Source: Tepidanaerobacteraceae bacterium (GTDB lineage: Bacteria; Bacillota; Thermosediminibacteria; Thermosediminibacterales; Thermosediminibacteraceae). From it: a stretch of 45,464 bases of DNA. The stretch is from the NCBI GenBank assembly GCA_030446005.1, contig JASUSP010000007.1, positions 1-45,464 on the forward strand, read 5' to 3'. The position numbers were made by a program, and so were the translations under genes. Every line of letters starts with the position of its first letter. Within the stretch, counting starts at the first letter, position 1. Positions 9,168 through 16,651 of the stretch are shown one piece after another. Below the pieces are notes generated by a model, which worked only from the letters and a program-made list of their open reading frames with translations, was not told the origin of the DNA and made no database searches.

Positions 9168-9900
9168 CATTGCCATATTATCTGCTTTGGCGACGGCGGG
9201 TGTGGCACTTTACCTGAATAAGTTTACCCACTTTTACAAGTGGATGTTACTTACAGTTTTGTTGGGATTGGCTATACTTATTGTTGTTCTGAGCCTGGGC
9301 CTTGCAGCGACGGTGCTGACTTTGTGGCACGTAAAAGGCTTTTTTGGATTGGAACGGTTGATAAATTTTTCTTTGAACTTGCTTTTTCCTATCACGATTG
9401 CTTTGGGGAAGCTGCTTCACATACCTAAGGATATAATAAAAAGTTCCTACATAGAGGTAAACAATAATCTGGTAAAAGCCAAGAATTACAAAATAAAACC
9501 GGAGGATATCCTGGTATTGGCACCCCACTGTCTCCAGCGGTGGGATTGCCCCTATAAAATTACGGCCGATGTGTCGAATTGCAGGCGTTGCGGAAGGTGC
9601 GACATAGAAAAGCTTGTTACCCTTACCGAGAAAAAAGGGGTAAGATTGGCTGTGGCCACCGGCGGGACGCTGGCGAGAAAGATAGTGATGGATTTCAGGC
9701 CGAAGGCAATTGTCGCCATCGCCTGCGAGAGGGATCTTTCCGAAGGAATTCTTGACACAAATCCGATTCCGGTTTTGGGCATATTAAATATAAGGCCGGA
9801 AGGACCATGCGTAAATACGAGGGTGGATGTTAAAAAGGTCGAAGAAGCCCTGGATTTTTTTCTCATTGGAGGGAAAGGGAGTAAAATAGATGAAAAATAA
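9112..9900 (+). CDS. DUF116 family membrane protein with cysteine cluster
   Basis: 262 residues. Two hydrophobic segments lie near the N-terminus (about 10-32 and 42-72) and a weaker one around 80-100, so the protein is probably membrane anchored. The soluble part carries CLQRWDCPYK and CRRCGRCD, six cysteines in a metal- or Fe-S-like arrangement, then ATGGTLARK and AIACERDLSEGI. This matches DUF116, found between fmt and rsmB in many Clostridia and also in archaea. The function is unknown to me. It overlaps fmt by 56 bases and rsmB by 11, so it is translated as part of the operon. Confidence 0.85.
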   Translation: MVEIRKTKKRIYISLLLVSIAILSALATAGVALYLNKFTHFYKWMLLTVLLGLAILIVVLSLGLAATVLTLWHVKGFFGLERLINFSLNLLFPITIALGKLLHIPKDIIKSSYIEVNNNLVKAKNYKIKPEDILVLAPHCLQRWDCPYKITADVSNCRRCGRCDIEKLVTLTEKKGVRLAVATGGTLARKIVMDFRPKAIVAIACERDLSEGILDTNPIPVLGILNIRPEGPCVNTRVDVKKVEEALDFFLIGGKGSKIDEK

Positions 9901-11236
9901 AAGTCCTCGTGCAATTGCCGTGAAAATACTCACTGAGGTGGAAAAAGGGTCCTACTCGAATCTTGCTTTAAACCGGCATTTGACTCCTGAAATCGAAAAG
10001 GAGGACAGAGCTCTCATTACAGAACTGGTGTATGGTGTAGTAAAATACAGGGTGAGGCTCGACTACGTGCTTTCAAAGTTTTCGAAGGTAAAGATAAGCA
10101 GCATACATCCCGTTGTGTTGAATAGCTTGAGGGTAGGTCTTTATCAAATATTGTTTCTGGACAAAATCCCCGATTACGCCGCTGTCAATGAGTCGGTGAA
10201 TGTGGCAAAATCTTGCAGCAAAAGGGCGGCAGGTTTTGTCAACGGCATTTTGAGAAACGTAATAAGAAATAAAAACGGCATAAGTTATCCTGAGCCGGCA
10301 AAAGAGCCGGTAAGATATCTTTCGGTCTATCATTCCTTTCCAGAGTGGATGGTCCGAAGATGGATTGAACTTTTCGGATTTGATTTTACCGAGTCCTTAC
10401 TCAGTGCATTCAATGAAAAACCGAAGTTATGTGTTCGGGTCAACGAATTAAAGATAAAGAAAGATGATTTAAAAAGTCTTTTGGATAAAGAAGGTGTGAA
10501 ATGGAGCTCCGGGCTTTTCCTCGAGGAAGCTCTCTACATCGAAGACGGACCGCCTTTGACCTGGCTTGAAAGTTTCAGAAGCGGTTATTTTCAGCCCCAG
10601 GATGAAAGCTCGATGCTGGTGGCAAAGGCTTTGGGGCCGAAAGGCGGGGAAAAAGTGCTGGATGTGGCGGCAGCTCCGGGAGGAAAGACGACCCACATTG
10701 CACAGCTCATGAAAAATACGGGAAGTATACACGCCTGGGACCTTCACCCCCACAGAATTGAACTTTTGAAAGAAACTTGCCGCAGGTTGGGCGTCACGAT
10801 AGTTCATCCCGAAGTTCGGGATGCGAAAATCCCCGATGTAAAAAGTTTCGGTCAGTTCGACAAGGTGCTGGTTGATGCACCATGCAGCGGACTGGGTGTA
10901 ATTAGAAGAAAGCCGGATATAAAATGGACAAAAAAGCCAGAGGATGTTATAAATCTGAAGAAGGAGCAGTTCGAACTTTTAAGTGCCTCTTCTAAGTACG
11001 TAAAGCCGGGTGGCGCCATAGTTTACAGCACCTGCAGCATAGAGCCGGAGGAAAACGAAAAGGTCATAGAGAAATTCCTGCAGGAAAACCGGGATTTTGA
11101 GCTGGACGACTTAAGACCTTTTTTGCCGAAGGCCCTTTCTGGCGACCTTAAAGAACCATTTGGATATATCCAAATATATCCGAATATACACGGAATAGAC
11201 GGGTTTTTTATCGCGAGGCTGGTAAGAAGACAATAA
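9890..11236 (+). CDS. rsmB: 16S rRNA (cytosine-967 C5) methyltransferase
   Basis: Methylates C967 (E. coli numbering) of 16S rRNA using SAM. The N-terminal NusB-like domain spans about 1-130 (KSPRAIAVKILTEVEKG). The methyltransferase domain contains the SAM site VLDVAAAPGGKTTHIA, motif IV VDAPCSGLG and motif VI YSTCSIEPEENE with the nucleophile C382. Length 448 is normal. The start ATG at 9890 lies inside the end of the DUF116 gene. Other names for the family are Sun and Fmu. Confidence 0.95.
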   Translation: MKNKSPRAIAVKILTEVEKGSYSNLALNRHLTPEIEKEDRALITELVYGVVKYRVRLDYVLSKFSKVKISSIHPVVLNSLRVGLYQILFLDKIPDYAAVNESVNVAKSCSKRAAGFVNGILRNVIRNKNGISYPEPAKEPVRYLSVYHSFPEWMVRRWIELFGFDFTESLLSAFNEKPKLCVRVNELKIKKDDLKSLLDKEGVKWSSGLFLEEALYIEDGPPLTWLESFRSGYFQPQDESSMLVAKALGPKGGEKVLDVAAAPGGKTTHIAQLMKNTGSIHAWDLHPHRIELLKETCRRLGVTIVHPEVRDAKIPDVKSFGQFDKVLVDAPCSGLGVIRRKPDIKWTKKPEDVINLKKEQFELLSASSKYVKPGGAIVYSTCSIEPEENEKVIEKFLQENRDFELDDLRPFLPKALSGDLKEPFGYIQIYPNIHGIDGFFIARLVRRQ

Positions 11237-11250
11237 AGGGGTAGTTTTTT

Positions 11251-12291
11251 ATGCAGAGGACGGACCTAAAAGGTATGACTGTAGAAGAGCTTCAGGATTT
11301 TTTAAGGCCTTTAGGTGAACCTGCTTACAGGGCACGTCAGATTTTTCGATGGATTTACAAAGGGGTCGAGGATTTCGACAAAATGACCGACATACCCAAA
11401 AGCCTTGCTGCAAAGTTAAAAGAAATTTGTTATGTGGGCAGGATAAAAATCCACCGGAAGTTTGAGTCGCAAAAGGATGAAACTGTAAAATACCTCCTTT
11501 TGCTCCAGGACGGCGAAGTTATCGAGAGTGTGAAGATGGAACATGACTATGGTATTACCGTATGCGTTTCAAGCCAGGTCGGATGTCCCATAGGTTGTGC
11601 TTTTTGTGCTTCCACCATAGGAGGTTTTAGGAGGAACTTAACTGCCGGAGAAATGGTTGACCAGGTGCTTGTAATTCAGGAAGACATAAGAAAAAGGATA
11701 AGCCACGTGGTAGTTATGGGTAGCGGCGAACCGCTTCTCAACTACGATGAGCTCATAAAATTTTTGCGGATAATAAACTCGGAATTGGCTTTCAACATAA
11801 GCTACAGGAGGGTGAGCATTTCTACTTGCGGGATAGTACCCGGGATTAAGCGCCTTGCCGAAGAAAAGCTGCCGATAACGCTTTCGGTGTCGCTGCACGC
11901 GCCTTTTGATGATTTGAGGGACAGGCTGGTTCCGATAAATCGCCGGTACCCGATAATGGAATTGTTAGATGCGTGCAAATATTATATAATAAAGACTAAA
12001 AGGCGCATAACCTTCGAATACACCATGATATCCGGAGTCAACGATTCCAAGGAGTGTGCTGTGAAACTAGCGCGTTTGTTAAAAGGTATTCTTTGCCACG
12101 TAAATCTTATACCTCTGAACCCGGTGAAAGAAAGGGTTTTTGAAAGAAGCTCTCATGAACGAATCAAGCTCTTTGAAGAAATTTTAAGAAGTTGCGGCAT
12201 TTCGGTTACTGTAAGGCAGGAAATGGGAGCCGACATAGAAGCTGCCTGCGGTCAACTGCGGAGAAGCTTTCTCAATGAGGTGAAAAAATGA
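11251..12291 (+). CDS. rlmN: Dual-specificity 23S rRNA/tRNA (adenine C2) methyltransferase
   Basis: Radical SAM enzyme that methylates A2503 of 23S rRNA and A37 of some tRNAs. The 346-residue protein has the Fe-S motif CPIGCAFC with C112, C116 and C119, the segment VVMGSGEPLLNYD, and the C-terminal cysteine C333 in AACGQL that forms the methyl-protein intermediate. Those residues separate RlmN from other radical SAM proteins. AAAGGGG near 11236 precedes the ATG. Its TGA overlaps the ATG of prpC (ATGA). Confidence 0.96.
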   Translation: MQRTDLKGMTVEELQDFLRPLGEPAYRARQIFRWIYKGVEDFDKMTDIPKSLAAKLKEICYVGRIKIHRKFESQKDETVKYLLLLQDGEVIESVKMEHDYGITVCVSSQVGCPIGCAFCASTIGGFRRNLTAGEMVDQVLVIQEDIRKRISHVVVMGSGEPLLNYDELIKFLRIINSELAFNISYRRVSISTCGIVPGIKRLAEEKLPITLSVSLHAPFDDLRDRLVPINRRYPIMELLDACKYYIIKTKRRITFEYTMISGVNDSKECAVKLARLLKGILCHVNLIPLNPVKERVFERSSHERIKLFEEILRSCGISVTVRQEMGADIEAACGQLRRSFLNEVKK

Positions 12292-13022
12292 TTCATTGCG
12301 CAAAAAGTGACAGGGGCAGGGTAAGGCCCAACAACGAGGATGCCTTTTATATTCCGGAAGATATGAATGAGCCGTTGCTTTTCATAGTGGCGGACGGCAT
12401 GGGAGGTCATAATGCCGGAGAAGTAGCGAGTCGGCTGGCGGTGGAAGAAATTTCTTCTTATATCAAAACCAAATACGATGCCAAATCTTTTCAAGACGAC
12501 GTGGCGTTACTGATTAAAGAGGCGTTTATGGCCGCTAACGAAAAAATATATAAAACCTCCCTTGAATCGGCGGAATGGGCTGGAATGGGAACTACTGCCA
12601 CACTCGCTCTCTTTAAAGACGGCAGGGTTTACATAGGCCATGTAGGGGATAGCCGCGCTTACATGTTGCGGAGCGGTCATTTGCGCCAGCTGACCAAGGA
12701 CCACTCATTAGTATGGCAGCTTATGGAAGAAGGCAGGCTGACGGCTCAAGAAATAAAATACCATCCGATGCGGAACGTAATAACGAGGGCTTTGGGCGTG
12801 GATGATAAAGTGGACGTGGATATATCGGATTACGAGTATAAAAGCGGGGATATTTTCCTGCTTTGCAGTGACGGCCTGACAAACATGCTGGACGACGAAA
12901 GGATAAAGGAGATAATTTTGAGCGCTGATAGTGTTGAGGCGGCCGCCGAGAGACTGGTACAGGCCGCAAACAACCTGGGCGGGCATGACAATATTACCGT
13001 GGAGCTCATACTTGTTGACTAA
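12288..13022 (+). CDS. prpC: PP2C-family protein serine/threonine phosphatase
   Basis: Removes phosphates placed by the neighbouring kinase PrkC. The 244-residue single PP2C domain shows the metal-binding motifs RPNNEDAF near 14-21, ADGMGGHNAGE near 35-45, GHVGDSRAYM, CSDGLTNML and GGHDNITV. No membrane segment is seen, so it is cytoplasmic. Translation is coupled to rlmN by a 4-base overlap, and GAGGTG at 12276-12281 is the ribosome site. Name by homology to B. subtilis PrpC (also called Stp). Confidence 0.95.
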   Translation: MIHCAKSDRGRVRPNNEDAFYIPEDMNEPLLFIVADGMGGHNAGEVASRLAVEEISSYIKTKYDAKSFQDDVALLIKEAFMAANEKIYKTSLESAEWAGMGTTATLALFKDGRVYIGHVGDSRAYMLRSGHLRQLTKDHSLVWQLMEEGRLTAQEIKYHPMRNVITRALGVDDKVDVDISDYEYKSGDIFLLCSDGLTNMLDDERIKEIILSADSVEAAAERLVQAANNLGGHDNITVELILVD

Positions 13023-13041
13023 TATGGAGAAGTGATAAATT

Positions 13042-14898
13042 ATGATAGGAAAAACGTTAGGAAACAGGTATGTAATTTTGGAAGAAATAGGTGGGGGAGG
13101 GATGGCCGTAGTTTATAAGGCCAGGTGCACCCTCCTTAACAGGATTGTTGCAATAAAGGTTTTGAGGCCCGAATACTCCCACGACGAAAATTTTGTCATG
13201 AGGTTCCGGAGGGAAGCCCAGGCAGCAGCCAGCCTTTCGCACCCGAATATCGTGAACATCTATGATGTCGGCCAGGAAGACGGAATTTATTTTATTGTGA
13301 TGGAATACGTGGAAGGTAAGACCTTAAAGGAGATGATAAGGGAAGAAGCGCCCCTTTCTCCTTCAAAGGTGATAGAAATAGCAAAGCAGATTTGCGATGC
13401 GCTTGAATGCGCCCACAAAAATAAAATAGTTCACAGGGATATAAAACCGCACAACATAATAATTACTCCCGAAGGAATGGTAAAGGTAACGGATTTCGGC
13501 ATAGCAAGGGCCTCCACAGGTTCTACGATAACCAATACCGGAGGGCTTATAGGTTCGGCACATTACCTTTCGCCGGAACAGGCAAGAGGAGGTTTTGTCG
13601 ATGAAAGGAGCGACATTTATTCACTGGGAGTACTTCTTTACGAAGCCCTGACAGGCCGCGTGCCTTTTGACGGCGACAGCCCCGTGGCTGTTGCGTTAAA
13701 GCATATTCAGGAAGAACCAAAACCCATTTCTCGATTGATACCGGGGTTTCCTCCGGCTCTGGAACAGATCGTAATGAAATGCATTTCAAAATCGCCGGAT
13801 GAAAGATTCCAAAAAGCATCGGAACTAAAAAGAGAACTTGCGAAAGTCGAAAAAAATTTGGAAGTGTTGAACTTCAAGCCATCGGAACTTGAAAAAACCA
13901 TGGTCCTCGATTCGATCAAGGAACCCACTTTAAAAAGCAAAGAAAAAGGACGAAAAAGAAGTCCGAACTTTTTGAGGGGACTTGCTATTGCTCTGCTGCT
14001 CGTAACTCTGTTTGCGGCTTTTTCGTATTTGGGAATGGTGATAGCGCGCAAGTATTTCTACGTTCCTGAAGTGATGGTGCCGAACGTAATAGGCTATAGT
14101 GAGGAGGAGGCAATAAGAAAACTGGAGGAGAAAGGTCTGAAAGCCGAAGTGATAGACAGAGTCTTTTCCGATGAACCTGCGGGGCAGGTAATCGACCAGG
14201 AGCCGAAAGGCGGTACCGTTGTCAAAATCAACCATCCACCGATAGGACTGATCGTCAGCAAAGGACCTAAAACGCAGGGGGTTCCAAGGTTAATCGGACT
14301 TACTGAAATAGATGCCATCAATCTCATTGAAAGCAATAAATTCAAAGTTGGGAAAAGGTCAGAAGAGTATTCCGACGAGTATCCCGAAGGAATAATAATA
14401 GACCAAAACCCGAGAGAAGGACTGCAAGTCCCTGAAGGTACCGAAATCAGCTACGTGGTGAGCTTGGGACCAAGGGAGAAAAAAATAAACATGCCGCTTC
14501 TCATTGGGAAAGATTTGGAGGAGGCAAAAAAGGAGCTTGAAAATAACAAATTAAATCTGGGCAGCGTTGATTTTAAGTCTTCCGACGCAAAGAAGAATAC
14601 AGTTATAGATCAAAATCCGAAGCCCGGAGCAGAAGTTGAAGAGGGATCATCGGTAAATCTTATTGTAAGCAGCGGTCCTCCAGAAGTGAAAAGAGTCAAT
14701 ATTTCTATTCCGCTTCCGGCACAGCCGCCGGAGTTTACCGTAAAAATAGAGGTTTCCGACGAATTGGGAACCAGAGTGGTTTACAATAAAAAACATACTC
14801 CGGAGGATAGCCCGCTTGTAGTTCCAATAGAAGGAATAGGATCGGTCAAGGTTAGGATATGGATAGATGATGAGCTTTGGTCCGAAGAAAATTTGTGA
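13042..14898 (+). CDS. prkC: PASTA-domain serine/threonine protein kinase
   Basis: Membrane kinase that senses muropeptides and phosphorylates cell-wall and translation proteins. Kinase domain about 10-270: glycine loop EIGGGGMAVVY, ATP lysine K39, HRDIKPHN with D133, DFG at 151-153. One membrane helix lies near 312-335 (LAIALLLVTLFAAFSYLGMV). Three extracellular PASTA repeats follow (about 348-418, 419-486, 487-552), each ending in a QxPxxGxxV-type motif, then a further beta-rich tail of 65 residues. Partner of prpC 19 bp upstream. The usual next gene, rsgA, is absent: rpe follows after 12 bp. Confidence 0.96.
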   Translation: MIGKTLGNRYVILEEIGGGGMAVVYKARCTLLNRIVAIKVLRPEYSHDENFVMRFRREAQAAASLSHPNIVNIYDVGQEDGIYFIVMEYVEGKTLKEMIREEAPLSPSKVIEIAKQICDALECAHKNKIVHRDIKPHNIIITPEGMVKVTDFGIARASTGSTITNTGGLIGSAHYLSPEQARGGFVDERSDIYSLGVLLYEALTGRVPFDGDSPVAVALKHIQEEPKPISRLIPGFPPALEQIVMKCISKSPDERFQKASELKRELAKVEKNLEVLNFKPSELEKTMVLDSIKEPTLKSKEKGRKRSPNFLRGLAIALLLVTLFAAFSYLGMVIARKYFYVPEVMVPNVIGYSEEEAIRKLEEKGLKAEVIDRVFSDEPAGQVIDQEPKGGTVVKINHPPIGLIVSKGPKTQGVPRLIGLTEIDAINLIESNKFKVGKRSEEYSDEYPEGIIIDQNPREGLQVPEGTEISYVVSLGPREKKINMPLLIGKDLEEAKKELENNKLNLGSVDFKSSDAKKNTVIDQNPKPGAEVEEGSSVNLIVSSGPPEVKRVNISIPLPAQPPEFTVKIEVSDELGTRVVYNKKHTPEDSPLVVPIEGIGSVKVRIWIDDELWSEENL

Positions 14899-14910
14899 GG
14901 TTGATGTGAT

Positions 14911-15567
14911 ATGATAAAGGTCGCACCATCCATTTTATCTGCCGACTTTAGCAGGCTTTACGATGAAGTGAAAAAAGTGGAAGAAGCGGGCGCAGACCTT
15001 TTACACATAGATGTGATGGACGGTCATTTCGTGCCCAACATAACCATAGGTCCCCCCGTGATATCCTGCTTGCGAAAAAAGAGTTCACTCCCTTTCGATG
15101 TCCATTTGATGATAACTAACCCCGAAAGGTACGTGGAAGATTTTATAAAGGCCGGGGCCGATATCTTAACGGTTCACGTGGAATCGACGATTCATATACA
15201 CCGCTTGATTCAGACCATCAAAGAAAAGGGTGCTTTGCCTGCAGTGGCTTTGAATCCGTCGACTCCTTTGAGCGCGCTGGACTATATACTGGAAGATGTC
15301 TATATGGTATTAATAATGACCGTAAACCCCGGGTTTGGTGGTCAGAGTTTTATCAAGGGGATGTTGAATAAAATAAGTGAATTAAAATCAAAAATAGTGT
15401 CGAAAAATCTTGACGTGCTGATTCAAGTGGATGGTGGAATAAATGAGAAAAATGCACGAGAAATCGTCGAAGCCGGAGCGGACGTCCTCGTCGCCGGATC
15501 TGCCATTTACAACGCTCAAGACCCCGCTTGCGTCATCCGTCAGCTTAAAAATTTACCCCCAGCATAG
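14911..15567 (+). CDS. rpe: Ribulose-phosphate 3-epimerase
   Basis: Interconverts ribulose 5-phosphate and xylulose 5-phosphate in the pentose phosphate pathway. The 218-residue TIM barrel shows APSILSADFSRL, the metal-site patterns HIDVMDGHFVPN and HLMI, VNPGFGGQSF and QVDGGIN. GAGGTT near 14897 supports the ATG. It sits 12 bp after prkC. The last codons (CCC CCA GCA TAG) form the left arm of the terminator, so coding and termination signals are merged here. Confidence 0.96.
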   Translation: MIKVAPSILSADFSRLYDEVKKVEEAGADLLHIDVMDGHFVPNITIGPPVISCLRKKSSLPFDVHLMITNPERYVEDFIKAGADILTVHVESTIHIHRLIQTIKEKGALPAVALNPSTPLSALDYILEDVYMVLIMTVNPGFGGQSFIKGMLNKISELKSKIVSKNLDVLIQVDGGINEKNAREIVEAGADVLVAGSAIYNAQDPACVIRQLKNLPPA

Positions 15568-15577
15568 GGGGTTTTTT
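15556..15577 (+). terminator. Terminator overlapping the rpe stop codon
   Basis: CCCCC at 15556-15560 pairs with GGGGG at 15567-15571 across a 6-base loop, followed by six T at 15572-15577. The stop codon TAG occupies 15565-15567, so the left arm is coding sequence. It ends the long yicC-to-rpe transcription block. The stem is short but all G-C. Confidence 0.65.
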
Positions 15578-15642
15578 GTAGCAAAAGCTTTCTTTTTGGA
15601 ATATAAATATCATGTGAAGGATTCTGCCGCGGGGGTGATCCG

Positions 15643-15801
15643 GTGGGACTCCAGATGAATGTGAAAAAAATACTCGGGATTATAGCGGCTTTTACAGGGT
15701 CGGTTATTCTTATCACCCGCCTACCTTCTTGGATTTGGATGCTGGCCGTAGGTAGTTTTTTAATATGGTTTGGTTTGATGTTGTACCAACAAAAATGGTG
15801 A
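15643..15801 (+). CDS. Small two-helix membrane protein (52 aa), unknown function
   Basis: GTG at 15643 follows GGGGGTGATC (15631-15640), an almost perfect anti-16S match with good spacing; the in-frame ATG at 15655 would be too far away. The product has two hydrophobic stretches: KILGIIAAFTGSVILI near 9-24 and WIWMLAVGSFLIWFGLML near 30-47, separated by a short loop with R and P, and a polar QQKW end. I do not recognise it. It lies 14 bp before spoVM and after the rpe terminator, so it is probably co-transcribed with spoVM and may act in sporulation. Coding status rests on the ribosome site and hydrophobic pattern only. Confidence 0.6.
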   Translation: MGLQMNVKKILGIIAAFTGSVILITRLPSWIWMLAVGSFLIWFGLMLYQQKW

Positions 15802-15815
15802 AGGGGGGCAGGGGT

Positions 15816-15908
15816 GTGGTTAAAATTTACGTATTCAAATTACCCAAAAAGCTGGGAAAGATAGTAAAAAAAATATTGAGCATTTTTTCGCGGGATAATG
15901 AGGAATAA
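15816..15908 (+). CDS. spoVM: Stage V sporulation protein M (30 aa)
   Basis: In Bacillus, SpoVM is an amphipathic helix that recognises the curved forespore outer membrane and recruits the coat ATPase SpoIVA. The product here contains KIYVFKLPKKLGKIVKK, which lines up residue by residue with the B. subtilis start KFYTIKLPKFLGGIVR, including the conserved Leu-Pro-Lys. The GTG at 15816 follows AAGGGGGG at 15801-15808. The position next to rpmB and downstream of rpe is the conserved one. It is short enough to be missed by routine gene calling. The tail ends SRDNEE. Confidence 0.9.
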   Translation: MVKIYVFKLPKKLGKIVKKILSIFSRDNEE

Positions 15909-15913
15909 AAAGA

Positions 15914-15937
15914 GCGTGCTTGTCGGCACGCTTTTTT
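15914..15937. terminator. Two-way terminator between spoVM and rpmB
   Basis: GCGTGC at 15914-15919 pairs with GCACGC at 15926-15931. On the + strand six T follow (15932-15937), ending the spoVM transcript. On the - strand the complement reads out as a T-rich tract (TCTTTTTATT) across 15913-15904, ending rpmB. The rpmB stop codon overlaps the + strand T-run. Confidence 0.8.
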
Positions 15938-16124
15938 ATTCTGCTCTTTTTACTTTTCCGGAACGCAAGCAGCGTGTGCATACTTTAATTCGCTTTGGCA
16001 CTCCGTCCACGAGGGCTCTTACTCTCTGGATATTAGGCGACCAGGTCCTCTTAGTATGGATGTTGGAATGGCTCACCTGCATTCCTGTCCTTGGCACTTT
16101 CCCGCAAATCTCGCATTTGGCCAT
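15936..16124 (-). CDS. rpmB: Ribosomal protein bL28
   Basis: A 62-residue ribosomal large-subunit protein. MAKCEICGK and CTRCLRS give the CxxC...CxxC zinc-type pattern of the C+ form of bL28, and [16 protein letters not shown] is the family core. ATG at 16124 was chosen over an in-frame upstream ATG because GGAGGT lies at 16131-16136. It is transcribed opposite to its neighbours, as in many Firmicutes, and shares its terminator with spoVM. Confidence 0.96.
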   Translation of the reverse strand: MAKCEICGKVPRTGMQVSHSNIHTKRTWSPNIQRVRALVDGVPKRIKVCTRCLRSGKVKRAE

Positions 16125-16168
16125 GGTTCCACCTCCTGTCCACTCATTATTAAACAAAATACAAACTA

Positions 16169-16198
16169 ATTTTATCACATCGAACAGGTCTTGTGCAA
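16169..16198 (-). promoter_or_regulatory. Probable sigma-A promoter of rpmB
   Basis: On the minus strand, TTGCAC (16198-16193) and TAAAAT (16174-16169) are spaced by 18 bp and lie about 45 bp before the rpmB start. Both boxes deviate by one or two bases from consensus. Confidence 0.45.
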
Positions 16199-16204
16199 TA
16201 AACC

Positions 16205-16233
16205 TGGAATAAGAGCTTAAAATATATTATAAT
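16205..16233 (+). promoter_or_regulatory. Possible promoter of the Asp23-type gene
   Basis: A perfect TATAAT at 16228-16233 lies 39 bp before the start at 16273. The -35 candidate TGGAAT (16205-16210) with 17-bp spacing is poor, so the call rests mainly on the -10 box. A promoter is expected here because the upstream gene is on the other strand. Confidence 0.4.
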
Positions 16234-16272
16234 GAATCTGTTAATAGAATGTTTAAGCTAAAGGGAGGCTGG

Positions 16273-16629
16273 ATGGTGAAAAATATTATTAAAAACTCCC
16301 TTGGGAGTATACACATTTCGAAGGAAGTAATAGCCGTGCTCGCTGGCAATGCGGCGATAGAAAGCTACGGTTTGGTCGGCATGGTTTCGAGAAAGGTTAG
16401 TGACGGCATAGTAGATCTTCTGGGCAAGGAGAATTTGGGGAAAGGCGTGGAAGTCAAGGTAACGGAAGACGAATTGATTATCGACCTTTACATTGCTGTC
16501 CAGTACGGCACGAAGATAAGCGAAGTCGCCAACAACGTGATAGAAAAAGTTCATTATTCGCTGAAAAGATTTTTAGGCTTTGCGCCGGATAAAGTGAACG
16601 TTTTTGTTCGGAGCGTGCGAGTGAAATAG
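16273..16629 (+). CDS. yloU: Asp23/Gls24 family envelope stress-response protein
   Basis: 118 residues. The segment SLGSIHISKEVIAVLAGNAAIESYGLVGM and the following VEVKVTEDELIIDLYIAVQYG match the Asp23 (DUF322) domain. Members are abundant cytosolic or membrane-associated proteins of unknown biochemical role. GGGAGG at 16263-16268 supports ATG 16273 or the adjacent GTG 16276; an earlier in-frame ATG at 16249 would put the ribosome site inside the gene. It is followed by fakA, the usual pairing (yloU-yloV). Confidence 0.88.
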   Translation: MVKNIIKNSLGSIHISKEVIAVLAGNAAIESYGLVGMVSRKVSDGIVDLLGKENLGKGVEVKVTEDELIIDLYIAVQYGTKISEVANNVIEKVHYSLKRFLGFAPDKVNVFVRSVRVK

Positions 16630-16651
16630 TCAAATAGGGGAGGTTGTCTAA

